Below, in pieces: positions 33,987 to 45,816 of a stretch of DNA of 64,000 nt. The notes below the pieces were generated by a model, which saw only the letters and a program-made list of their open reading frames with translations, had not been told where the DNA came from and made no database searches. Every line of letters starts with the position of its first letter. Position 1 is the first letter of the stretch. A program made the translations under genes and the position numbers. The stretch spans positions 413,144,104 to 413,208,103 of the forward strand of contig NC_057809.1 of NCBI RefSeq assembly GCF_018294505.1. The letters are read 5' to 3'. This DNA comes from Triticum aestivum. Its lineage: Eukaryota > Streptophyta > Magnoliopsida > Poales > Poaceae.

Positions 33987-36900
33987 TGTAACATCCCAAT
34001 TCTCAGAATGTTTAAGATTTTTTTCCAAAAATTAGGGCGAGAAAATTTCATTTGTTTTATTTGTTAAGAAAGCGTAAATTGGACCTTTATAATTTGGAGG
34101 ATTTAATTTGACCTAATGCAAACTTAAATTTAAATTGAGTTTGTCCTTCTCTTTTAGTTGGGTTTTGGCTTTCTCCCTTCAGCATATTAAATTATGCGCA
34201 GATGTATTTGGAACTTCTTTTGAATTTGTTAGCTTCTATTCCTTTTTTAGATTTTCCCAAGAAGGAAAATATATTTAATTTTTTTCCCAAACGCTGGGCA
34301 ATATCCAACGCCCAATCTACCTTCTCTTATTCCTCGCACCCGTATGGACCCAGCCCATCTCTTTTATTTTTCTTTCTCCATATCTCTTGGACTGTAGCGC
34401 AACAACTCCCTCTCTAATTCCCTCCTCCCTCATGGGCCTAGCCCGATCTGGCCCATCACTCCCAACCGAACGAACCCCTTGTCTCTTTTCTCTGTACGTT
34501 CACAACTTAGGGAAAGAGGAAACGTCAACAGCCAGGTACTTAAGAGACACAGCCCTCAGTAATTCCCATCAATCCCATCGATTTCCAAAACTGAAGCCAT
34601 CATATTCAGCGCCTCCACCTTCTCTTCCATTCCCGTAGCAACCCCTGCCCTCTTCCTTTCCCCTGTCTCCAAGGCAACTTCATGAACTTTGAAGCTCCAT
34701 GGACACTGATGCTCGATCCCGATGACTCGGACCATCTCTACTCGAATCCTTGTGCCATAAACTCCTCCTCCACACCATGATTCCATTCAGGGAAGAAGGA
34801 ACACGATCCGTCAACCACACACGAAGAATTCTGCATGTCCGTGTACACTGTTCATCAAGTTCGTCGCACCATTCCGTCAAACTCGGTGAGCCTCTATCAA
34901 ATTCCTTTTGCACGCGTGCTTGTCATCACCTAGTGTATCCCGTAGACATCATGATTCAACCTATCTCTATCATTGGCCGCGTGTGTCCGAAACCAAGATC
35001 GATTGGTGGCAACGACATATCTTTTTTGTTTTCTGTTCGTCAGATGGTCTTGAGGTCAACATATGAAATGATATTTTTGGTCATAGGAACTCGGCGGTAT
35101 ATTTAGATTGTCGTTGTAATAGGTGTGTTGTGGGGTGGTTTTAATCATAGTTGTTTTGGGTAAAATTCAAGTGAGTTTCTTGTTCGGTTAACTTTTATGT
35201 TAATATGTTTTTTTATTGCATGTTCATGACATGTCTAGAAGTTACTCCTAAATATTTCATAATGTTAGGAGTGCGTGCTAATCATCTCATATATTTTACA
35301 GAGAGTGTCATGTGATTTCTTAGACGTATTTGTAGGATTATTTAAATTGTCAAATATAGTATGATCTTGATGATATTTTTCTTTGGTGCGTGCGTAGTCC
35401 TATGATATGTCTCTTTACAAGTCTTTGCAAATTCTTACCATGTGTGCGAGTTGATTGGTGTATTGGATTATTATTGTTCGTAAATGCTTGTCGGGTGTTA
35501 CTATTTTAATTAGATTTGGAGCATTGATAGGTAATCGTATTGTTATCATTTAAATAATGCCTAGTACTATTTATGGTTCTATGTTGAGAATGCGTACAGA
35601 TTTTTGGTGAATTGTCTCCATGCTTAGGACTTTGTAAGATTATTATAAGCTTTGTATGATTTCTCTAATTATTAAAGACTTCATATTTTCTTATTTTCTT
35701 ATTGTTTAGCATGAAGATATCTTAGATATGGTTTACATTTTCATTTCCGTCCATGTCGCATGTTCGTTTTATTGGTTTGAAAGCATGGCATGCCTCTGAT
35801 AGTTATTAGGCATCATTTGTAGGTGTTTTGCATAGTTTTCTTTATGCTAGATGTTAAATAAAATGCCTTGTTGTTTGGAAATGAGTGCATTATAGTTTGT
35901 TGCGTAGAATATAATTCCAAGTTGTTCATCTTCTTTCTAGATGTTTGTTATCCATGATTTCGTGGTTGGATGCTTTATGTCACTCATATTTGTATTGCTA
36001 TATAGGATTTATTCTTATGGCATATAACCTTGTTTATTACTTTTGATAATTGTTTGTTGTGTGTTTATTTATCGTAGTTTATTGCCATGCCATGTTAACA
36101 ATTGCATTCAAGTAGAATGCTTGTTTACTTGTCTCCTACCATGCGTTATAGCACTGCTAGTATGGACTACCGTGTGATTGCACGTATGGTTAGCCTTCAT
36201 TGAGATGATTCACATGCTAGTAGTTTCTTGATCTCGTACTTTTTTTATTAAATAACTTCTTGCTTGTTCAATACTGTGCCATGTAGTTGTGATTGCATAA
36301 CTAGATAGCATCATGTGTGTGTACCAATTTTTATGTTGTATGATGCTTAGTTGTGTACTTTAGGTACTTGCAAGTGTTGGATGAGCTAAATGTAGATACA
36401 TGCCACTTTCTTACTCATGCGAGTATAATACATGTTGAATTGGTAGATGCCATGATCTAGTTATTTACTTGTCTAAATGCGGTATGGTATGCCCATATGC
36501 TTATGACATAACTAGTATGTAAGTTTGTGTGCTCTTGCCATTCTGGGTATTCATGTAAGTTGATATCAACTAAGTTATCTCATTGTTGTGAGTTGTATTC
36601 TATTAGCAATGTGAGTTGTATTCTATTAGTATCATACTTTGGCATCTCGTGTGATGATGATTCATACTTATCATTATACATCTGTATCTAGTTGTTGTAT
36701 TGTTGTATATTTAGATGTCGTACAAGCAAGTGTTATTTCCTGTCTTGTGATGTTTCGTGTGTTATAGTTGCACATGTGTTGCTCTTATATGTTTGACTTG
36801 TCTCACGTAGTATCATGAGTGCTTTATACTTGTTGTGATAGTTCATCTCATGTTTAGGATAGTTGTGCATCCTTTTGTTCCATGTGTTGTATAGTTTCTT

Positions 36901-39016
36901 GTTAATTGATTTACAAATGAATTGGTTTGATATAATAGACTTGATCCTAATTCTTTTAATAATGTTTTATGGCTAGAACTAGATCAATTAAATCCATGTT
37001 GTTGAATGGTATTCGATTGCTTAACTAGTATGGTTTACAATGTTGGTTTGATTATCATATGGATTACTTGCTTTTGAATATAATAGATGATGTATATGTT
37101 TGGATGCTGTTGATGACCATTATAAATATTTAGATTATGTCTAATTATTTATTTTTGGTTGACTTTACCTTCGTCATGCCATGTTATGATTATGTAGTTA
37201 TAATGCATAGGATGGTTTAATTTCATGTGTGTTTGTTGTATAGTAGTTTTCTATATAGTTAGTCAAGATGCATAGTGGGAACTACTTGTGGTCAATAGCA
37301 TAGTTCATATTGGGACGTTAGTCTTGTTGGAAAGCCTCGGTTACCCATCATCAACCTAAACCCTGTCAATTCATTGAGTCCTCTACTTACCTTCCAATCA
37401 ATCTATCTCCTTTTGGAATCTCCATCTGATCAATATCTTGCTATCCATCCACCCTTAATTTGTTTTGGATGTTATTTGGATTACTTTTGTTTTAGTATTT
37501 ATTGTTTGTCTTTTGCTATCGTTACGACGAGTAGGGAGTGACGAGGTTGGACAAGGACAGAAACAGGTTACCGAAGAAGGACTCAACAACGAAGGCATGC
37601 CTCCTTCTTTGATCATACTTATCCTATGGTTTACAAAATTGCATTGAGTTTTATTGGTTACTATATGCATGCTATTTTAATTCTTGTAGCTAGCATGTTG
37701 ATTGACACATTACCTTGATCCGCATGTCGCCTATTCAATTGACACCTGAGTAGAATATAGTATTCTGGTAGAGTAGAAATGCTTAGCCATGCTTATTACC
37801 CTATAGGTGCTTTGTTGAATGACCTCTGAGTCATTGACACTTGAAACTTATCGCCGAGTTAGGCTGATTGGCCCTTGTTGATCTCCTCTACTCTCTTCTA
37901 CTCTGGGTGAAACTTACCATCTGAATACTGGCGCGGGCGACAGCTGAATCAAGGATTGAAGGAGCGATTGGCTGCCCTTCACAGGTTGAAGGGGGCAATC
38001 AGTCATTCATGCCGCTTAAGGCCTAATAAGTCTTGGATTTGAAGATTGTGATAACAGTACAACCACATGCTATATGGGCACTGGCCTGGTCAAGTAAGCT
38101 AGTCAGCCTTAGGTATCGATGTCACCGTATCGCAGATGGGATAGCTGCCCTGCGGGGAGTATCCTCGGCACAGATGGGGGGGCCAGTTTGAGGACGTACT
38201 CTCAGTTCCATGCGCCAGACCCGGTGGGCATGTCACATCTTTGGGGGATCTAGTCCAAAGACCTCGTCACAATCTCCCTGCCGGTATACCAGATGGTGTA
38301 CTACGCTAGCGACGGCTAGTGGCAACAAGTCGGGATTGTGTCATGTGGGTAAAGTGTACAACCTCTGCAGAGTGTAAAACTATTCGAATAGCCGTGTCCA
38401 CGATCAAGGACAGCACATGAATCTTTCTTGACATACATGACCTGTCTTGCTTATTCCCTCTTTACCCCTATTCTTGGAACCTATGAAGAGTGTGAGTTGA
38501 TCGAGGATCCTCACTTTGATGAAAGTTATTCTGGAGATAAAACTTGTTTTCATCAAAAACTGCTTTTATCCAACTGCTATATTTTTCAAACTAAATTAGC
38601 TTTTATGCAAATGAGCCATACAACCTTCCTTTGAAGCCACATGTAGCTATTAGGTCCTTCCCCGAGGGAGGCATGTTGAGTACGTAATGTACTCATGGCA
38701 ATAATTTTGTTGACAACAGAGTTCCATGAAGATGAACGTGATGACTACGACTACTATGGCGATCCGTAGGAGTGAGGTCACGTGGACTACATCGACTGCC
38801 TGTGGCTGAGATGGAGTCACTATGCATTTTACTTTCCGCTGTTTTCTGATTGTAAATGTCATGAGACATCTCACTAGGTTTGTCTTGTGATAAATATACT
38901 ACTTTTAATGCTTTTACGTATCCTGCAATGATATCATTTCACTGTGTTGTCAACAATGATCCTGGGGTTGACAAATATACACAAGAGGATCTGGAAGTTA
39001 ATTCCAGGTTCTCACA
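33987..39016 (+). repeat. Full LTR, plus orientation (5030 bp)
   Basis: Starts TGTAACATCCCAATTC, ends GGTTCTCACA. It carries CTATTCGAATAG at 38380-38391. Short open frames in it recur in the other copies at the same LTR position but show no domain and are not treated as genes. Confidence 0.85.
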
Positions 39017-39049
39017 GAAGTGGTATCAGCGCAGAATACGTAAAAGATT
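39017..39049. other. 33-bp spacer at the centre of the inverted repeat
   Basis: It starts GAAGTGGTATCAG, the primer-site side of the plus LTR, then has GCAGAATACGTAAAAG, which is also found 90 bp to the right in the minus LTR (39143-39158), then ATT before the inverted LTR. Confidence 0.8.
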
Positions 39050-42000
39050 TGTGAGAACCTGGAATTAACTTCCAGATCCTCCTGTGTATATTTGTCAACC
39101 CCAGGATCATTGTTGACAGCACAGTGAAATGATATCATTGCAGAATACGTAAAAGCATTAAAAGTAGTATATTTATCACACGACATACCTAGTGAGATAT
39201 CTCATGACATTTACAATCAGAAAACAACGGAAAGTAAAATGCATAGTGACTCCATCTCAGCCACAGGCAGTCGATGTAGTCCACGTGACCTCACTCCTAT
39301 GAATTGCCATAGTAGTCATAGTCATCACCTTCATCTTCATGGAACTCTGTTGTCAACAAAATTATTGCCATGAGTACATTACGTACTCAACATGCCTCCC
39401 TCGGGGAAGGACCTAATAGCTACATGTGGCTTCAAAGGAAGGTTGTATGGCTCATTTGCATAAAAGCTAATTTAGTTTGAAAAATATAGCAGTTGGATAA
39501 AAGCAGTTTTTGATGAAAACAAGTTTTATCACCAAAATAACTTTCATCAAAGTGAGGATCCTCGATCAACTCACACTCTTCATAGGTTCCAAGAATAGGG
39601 GTAAAGAGGGAATAAGCAAGACAGGTCCTGTATGTCAAGAAAGATTCATGTGCTGTCCTTAACCGTGGACACGGCTATTCGAATAGTTTTACACTCTGCA
39701 GAGGTTGTACACTTTACCCACACGACACAATCCCTACTTGTTGCCACTAGCCGTCGCTAGCGTAGTACACCATCTGGTATACCGGCAGGGAGATTGTGAC
39801 GAGGTCTTTGGACTAGATCCCCCAAAGATGTGACATGCCCACCGGGTCTGGCGCACGGAACTGAGAGTACGTCCTCAAACCGCCCCCCCATCTGTGCCGA
39901 GGATACTCCCCGCAGGGCAGCTATCCCATCTGTGATACGGTGACATCGACACCTAAGGCTGACTAGCTTACTTGACCAAGCCAGTGCCCATATAGCATGT
40001 GGTTGTACTGTTATCACAATTTTCAAATCCAAGACTTATTAGGCCTTAAGCGGCATGGACGACTGATTGCCCCCTTCAACTCGTGAAGGGCAGCCAATCG
40101 CTCCTTCAATCCTTGATTCAGCTGTCACCCGCGCCAGTATTCAGATGGTAAGTTTCACCCAGAGTAGAAGATAGTAGAGGAGATCAACAAGGGCCAATCA
40201 GCCTAACTCGGCGATAAGTTTCAAGTGTCAATGACTCAAAGGTCATTCAACAAAGCACCTATAGGGTAATAAGCATGGCTAAGCATTTCTACTCTACCAG
40301 AATACTATATTCTACTCAGGTGTCAATTGAATAGGCGACAGGCGGATCAAGGTAATGTGTCAATCAACATGCTAGATACAAGAATTAAAATAGCATGCAT
40401 ATAGTAACCAATAGAACTCAATGCAATTTTGTAAACCATAGGATAAGTATGATCAAAGAAGGAGGCATGCCTTCGTTGTTGAGTCCTTCTTCGGTAACCT
40501 GTTTCTGTCCTTGTCCAACCTCGTCACTCCCTACTCGTCGTAACGATAGCAAAAGACAAACAATAAATACTAAAACAAAAGTAATCCAAATAACATCCAA
40601 AACAAATTAAGGGTGGATGGATAGCAAGATATTGATCAGATGGAGATTCCAAAAGGAGATAGATTGATTGGAAGGTAAGTAGAGGACTCAATGAATTGAC
40701 AGGGTTTAGGTTGATGATGGGTAACCGAGGCTTTCCAACAAGACTAACGTCCCAATATGAACTATGCTATTGACCACAAGTAGTTCCCACTATGCATCTC
40801 GACTAACTATATAGAAAACTACTATACAACAAACACACATGAAATTAAACCATCCTATGCATTATAACTACATAATCATAACATGGCATGATGAAGGTAA
40901 AGTCAACCAAAAATAAATAATTAGACATAATCTAAATATTTATAATGGTCATCAACAGCATCCAAACATATACATCATCTATTATATTCAAAAGCAAGTA
41001 ATCCATATGATAATCAAACCAACATTGTAAACCATACTAGTTAAGCAATCGAATACCATTCAACAACATGGATTTAATTGATCTAGTTCTAGCCATAAAA
41101 CATTATTAAAAGAATTAGGATCAAGTCTATTATATCAAACCAATTCATTTGTAAATCAATTAACAAGAAACTATACAACACATGGAACAAAAGGATGCAC
41201 AACTATCCTAAACATGAGATGAACTATCACAACAAGTATAAAGCACTCATGATACTACGTGAGACAAGTCAAACATATAAGAGCAACACATGTGCAACTA
41301 TAACACACGAAACATCACAAGACAGGAAATAACACTTGCTTGTACGACATCTAAATATACAACAATACAACAACTAGATACAGATGTATAATGATAAGTA
41401 TGAATCATCATCACACGAGATGCCAAAGTATGATACTAATAGAATACAACTCACATTGCTAATAGAATACAACTCACAACAATGAGATAACTTAGTTGAT
41501 ATCAACTTACATGAATACCCAGAATGGCAAGAGCACACAAACTTACATACTAGTTATGTCATAAGCATATGGGCATACCATACCGCATTTAGGCAAGTAA
41601 ATAACTAGATCATGGCATCTACCAATTCAACATGTATTATACTCGCATGAGTAAGAAAGTGGCATGTATCTACATTTAGCTCATCCAACACTTGCAAGTA
41701 CCTAAAGTACACAACTAAGCATCATACAACATAAAAATTGGTACACACACATGATGCTATCTAGTTATGCAATCACAACTACATGGCACGGTATTGAACA
41801 AGCAAGAAGTTATTTAATAAAAAAAGTACGAGATCAAGAAACTACTAGCATGTGAATCATCTCAATGAAGGCTAACCATACGTGCAATCACACGGTAGTC
41901 CATACTAGCAGTGCTATAACGCATGGTAGGAGACAAGTAAACAAGCATTCTACTTGAATGCAATTGTTAACATGGCATGGCAATAAACTACGATAAATAA

Positions 42001-44073
42001 ACACACAACAAACAATTATCAAAAGTAATAAACAAGGTTATATGCCATAAGAATAAATCCTATATAGCAATACAAATATGAGTGACATAAAGCATCCAAC
42101 CACGAAATCATGGATAACAAACATCTAGAAAGAAGATGAACAACTTGGAATTATATTCTACGCAACAAACTATAATGCACTCATTTCCAAACAACAAGGC
42201 ATTTTATTTAACATCTAGCATAAAGAAAACTATGCAAAACACCTACAAATGATGCCTAATAACTATCAGAGGCATGCCATGCTTTCAAACCAATAAAACG
42301 AACATGCGACATGGACGGAAATGAAAATGTAAACCATATCTAAGATATCTTCATGCTAAACAATAAGAAAATAAGAAAACATGAAGTCTTTAATAATTAA
42401 AGAAATCAAACAAAGCTTAGAATAATCTTACAAAGTCCTAAGCATGGAGACAATTCACCAAAAATCTGTACGCATTCTCAACATAGAACCATAAACAGTA
42501 CTAGGCATTATTTAAATGATAACAATACGATTACCTATCAATGCTCCAAATCTAATTAAAATAGTAACACCCGACAAGCATTACGAACAATAATAATCCG
42601 ATACACCAATCAACTCGCACACATGGTAAGAATTTGCAAAGACTTGTAAGAGACATATCATAGGACTACGCACGCACCAAAGAAAAATACCATCAAGATC
42701 ATACTATATTTGACAATTTAAATAATCCTACAAATACGTCTAAGAAATCACATGACACTCTCTGTAAAATATATGAGATGATTAGCATGCACTCCTAACA
42801 TTATGAAATATTTAGGAGTAACTTCTAGACATGTCATGAACATGCAATAAAAAACATATTAACATAAAAGTTAACCGAACAAGAAACCCACTTGAATTTT
42901 ACCCAAAACAACTATGATTAAAACCACCCCACAACACACCTATTACAACGACAATCTAAATATACGCCGAGTTCCTATGACCAAAACTATCATTTCATAT
43001 GTTGACCTCAAGACCATCTGACGAACAGAAAACAAAAAAGATATGTCGTTGCCACCAATCGATCTTGGTTTCGAACACACGCGGCCAACGATAGAGATAG
43101 GTTGAATCATGATGTCTACGGGATACACTAGGTGATGACAAGCACGCATGCAAAAGGAATTTGATAGAGGCTCACCGAGTTTGACGGAACGGTGCGACGA
43201 ACTTGATGAACAGTGTACGCGGACATGCAGAATTCTTCGTGTGTGGTTGACGGATCGTGTTCTTCTTCCCTGAATGGAATCATGGCGTGGAGGAGGAGTT
43301 TATGGCACAAGGATTCGAGTAGAGATGGTCCGAGTCATCGGGATCGAGCATCGGTGTCCATGGAGCTTCAAAGTTCATGAAGTTGACTTGGAGACAGGGG
43401 AAAGGAAGAGGGCAGGGGTTGCTACAGGAATGGAAGAGAAGGTGGAGGCGCTGAATATGATGGCTTCAGTTTTGGAAACCGATGGGATTGATGGGAATTA
43501 CTGAGGGCTGTGTCTCTTAAGTACCTGGCTGTTGACGTTTCCTCTTTCCTTGAGTTGTGAACGTACAGAGAAAAGAGACAAGGGGTTCGTTCGGTTGGGA
43601 GTGATGGGCCAGATCGGGCCAGGCCCATGAGGGAGGAGGGAATTAGAGAGGGAGTTGTTGTGCTACAGTCCAAGAGATATGGAGAAAGAAAAATAAAAGA
43701 GATGGGTTGGGTCCATACGGGTGCGAGGAATAAGAGAAGGTAGATTGGGCGTTGGATATTGCCCAGCGTTTGGGAAAAAAATTAAATATATTTTCCTTCT
43801 TAGGAAAATCTAGAAAAGGAATAGAAGCTAACAAATTAAAAAGAAGTTCCAAATACATCTGCGCATAATTTAATATGCTGAAGGGAGAAAACCAAAACCC
43901 AACTAAAAGGGAAGGACAAACTCAATTTAAATTTAAGTTTGCATTAGGTCAAATTAAATCCTCCAAATTATAAAGGTTCAATTTAAGCTTTCTTAACAAA
44001 TAAAACAAATGAAATTTTCTCGCCCTAATTTTTGGAAAAAAATCTTAAACATTCTGAGAATCGGGATGTTACA
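39050..44073 (-). repeat. Full LTR, minus orientation (5024 bp)
   Basis: Reverse complement of 33987-39016 with scattered substitutions (for example around 37265 against 40800, and 38165 against 39885). In the sense of the minus element this is the 3' LTR. Confidence 0.85.
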
Positions 44074-45253
44074 GATCTACCTCCCTTAAAAGAAATCTCA
44101 TCCCCGAGATTCAGGCTGACTAAAGAAAATGGGTTTGGATTAGCTTCGTCTTCGACATAGTTCTTCTTGAAAACTTGTGGAATCATTGCTCATTATGAAC
44201 TTGGTGATAGGTGGCTTTGGGTCTTGATTGGAGATATTTCTCTTGTCATAATTCTTCTAGGTTTCAAGACTTGTAAACAATCCTTCGATCTTGGCAATGG
44301 TAATCTGATAGCTTCTGTAACTGATTGAACATTCTTCAGCTTGTCCTTCCGTAGGTGAAGCATTCGTCCGGCTAGACTAATTAATCCTTCAAGTTTGAAC
44401 ATTATGGTAGGTGTAGTGAAGGTCTTCAATCTTCGTCTTCCTTGTGAATGAAGGTCTTCAAATCTTCAATCTTGACACAATCATTGTCTACTACCCCCTT
44501 AAAAGTAGTTTTCCATGGGGTTCAATTGGATAATAGATCTCCAAACGGGTTGTTGCAACTTCGTTCATCTCAAGGTGACCTCCAGGGTTTATAGAGAAGA
44601 GGGAAAGAGTTTAAGAGGAGTAAAAGAATCCTACATAAGGAGGAGATACCCCAGAAGATAAACAAAAGATAACACCGAGATAACCGTAAAGCTATTCAAA
44701 TAAAACTCCAAGCAACTCATTTTCGCAAATAGGGTTTTAGTATCACTGCATAGGAAAACACCAAAAATATGCAGACAATACTAACACAAGAAAGGTTTTG
44801 CGCCTACAAACTACGATTTCTATCACTACAGGGGTGTTAACCAACCTAATCCTACATGGTTGGTCACAATAATTCTTTGGGAAAATCTTTGATGTTGACG
44901 ATTGGAGCATGATCAACGATTGTTGCCTTCTTGAGGTCTCAAAGTGTCTTCTCTTGGGAAAATGTTGCTACTCAGAGCTTCAGGGGTTGAAGTTTGAAAC
45001 TCTTGGCATGTCTTGAGAAACTTCTGACTTTTCAACACCAAGGGCTGGAAAGGGTGTCATACTATAAGAACAAGGTAGAGAAGTAGATTTCAAACTTTTC
45101 TTGAATAAGATAAGTCAAGAAGAGAAATAGTGAAGGAGAACACTACAAGAATATTTTTTTAACAATAGTTTTTCTTATGAAAATAGTCTCTAAGGCTTTT
45201 CATTTCTAACTAAGGCCGTGCGACTAAGTCGACATCGGCTCTGATACCACTTC
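44074..45253 (-). other. Short internal domain of the minus-oriented LARD-like element
   Basis: 1.18 kb between the minus LTRs. Next to 44073 the minus strand reads TTAAGGGAGGTAGATC, a polypurine tract. At 45230-45253 it reads AGAAGTGGTATCAGAGCC, the primer-binding site. No domain was recognised, so it is nonautonomous. Confidence 0.7.
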
Positions 45254-45816
45254 TGTGAGGACCTGGAATTAACTTCCAGATCCTCCTGTGTATATTTGTC
45301 AACCCCAGGATCATTGTTGACAACACAGTGAAATGATATCATTGCAGAATACGTAAAAACATTACAAGTAGTATATTTATCACAAGACATACCTAGTGAG
45401 ATGTCTCATGACATTTACAATCAGAAAACAGCGGAAAGTAAAATGCGTAGTGACTCCATCTCAGCCACAGGCAGTCGATGTAGTCCACGTGACCTCACTC
45501 CTACGGATCGCCATAGTAGTCGTAGTCATCACCTTCATCTTCATGGAACTCTGTTGTCAACAAAATTATTGCCATGAGTACATTACGTACTCAACATGCC
45601 TCCCTCGGGGAAGGACCTAATAGCTACATGTGGCTTCAAAGGAAGGTTGTATGGCTCATTTGCATAAAAGCTAATTTAGTTTGAAAAATATAGCAGTTGG
45701 ATAAAAGCAGTTTTTGATGAAAACAAGTTTTATCTCCAGAATAACTTTCATCAAAGTGAGGATCCTCGATCAACTCACACTCTTCATAGGTTCCAAGAAT
45801 AGGGGTAAAGAGGGAA
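45254..45816 (-). repeat. Partial LTR, minus orientation
   Basis: 563 bp equal to the terminal part of the LTR (matches 39050 to about 39613), cut at its inner end. Confidence 0.8.

Noticed and set aside
39017..39041. Sequence resembling a cDNA-library template-switch primer at the palindrome centre
   Set aside because: The GAAGTGGTATCAG part is the family's own primer-binding site, seen again with normal context at 45230-45253, and the rest matches the LTR itself. Contamination is not needed to explain it.
34202..39068. Many 60-90 codon open frames within the long LTRs, repeated in mirror copies
   Set aside because: They recur because the LTR recurs; they have no domain and no intron signals, and sit in AT-rich LTR sequence.
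45141..45170. CACTACAAGAA as a Caspar-type CACTA end
   Set aside because: It lies inside the short internal domain of the long-LTR element, with no second end, duplication or subterminal repeats.
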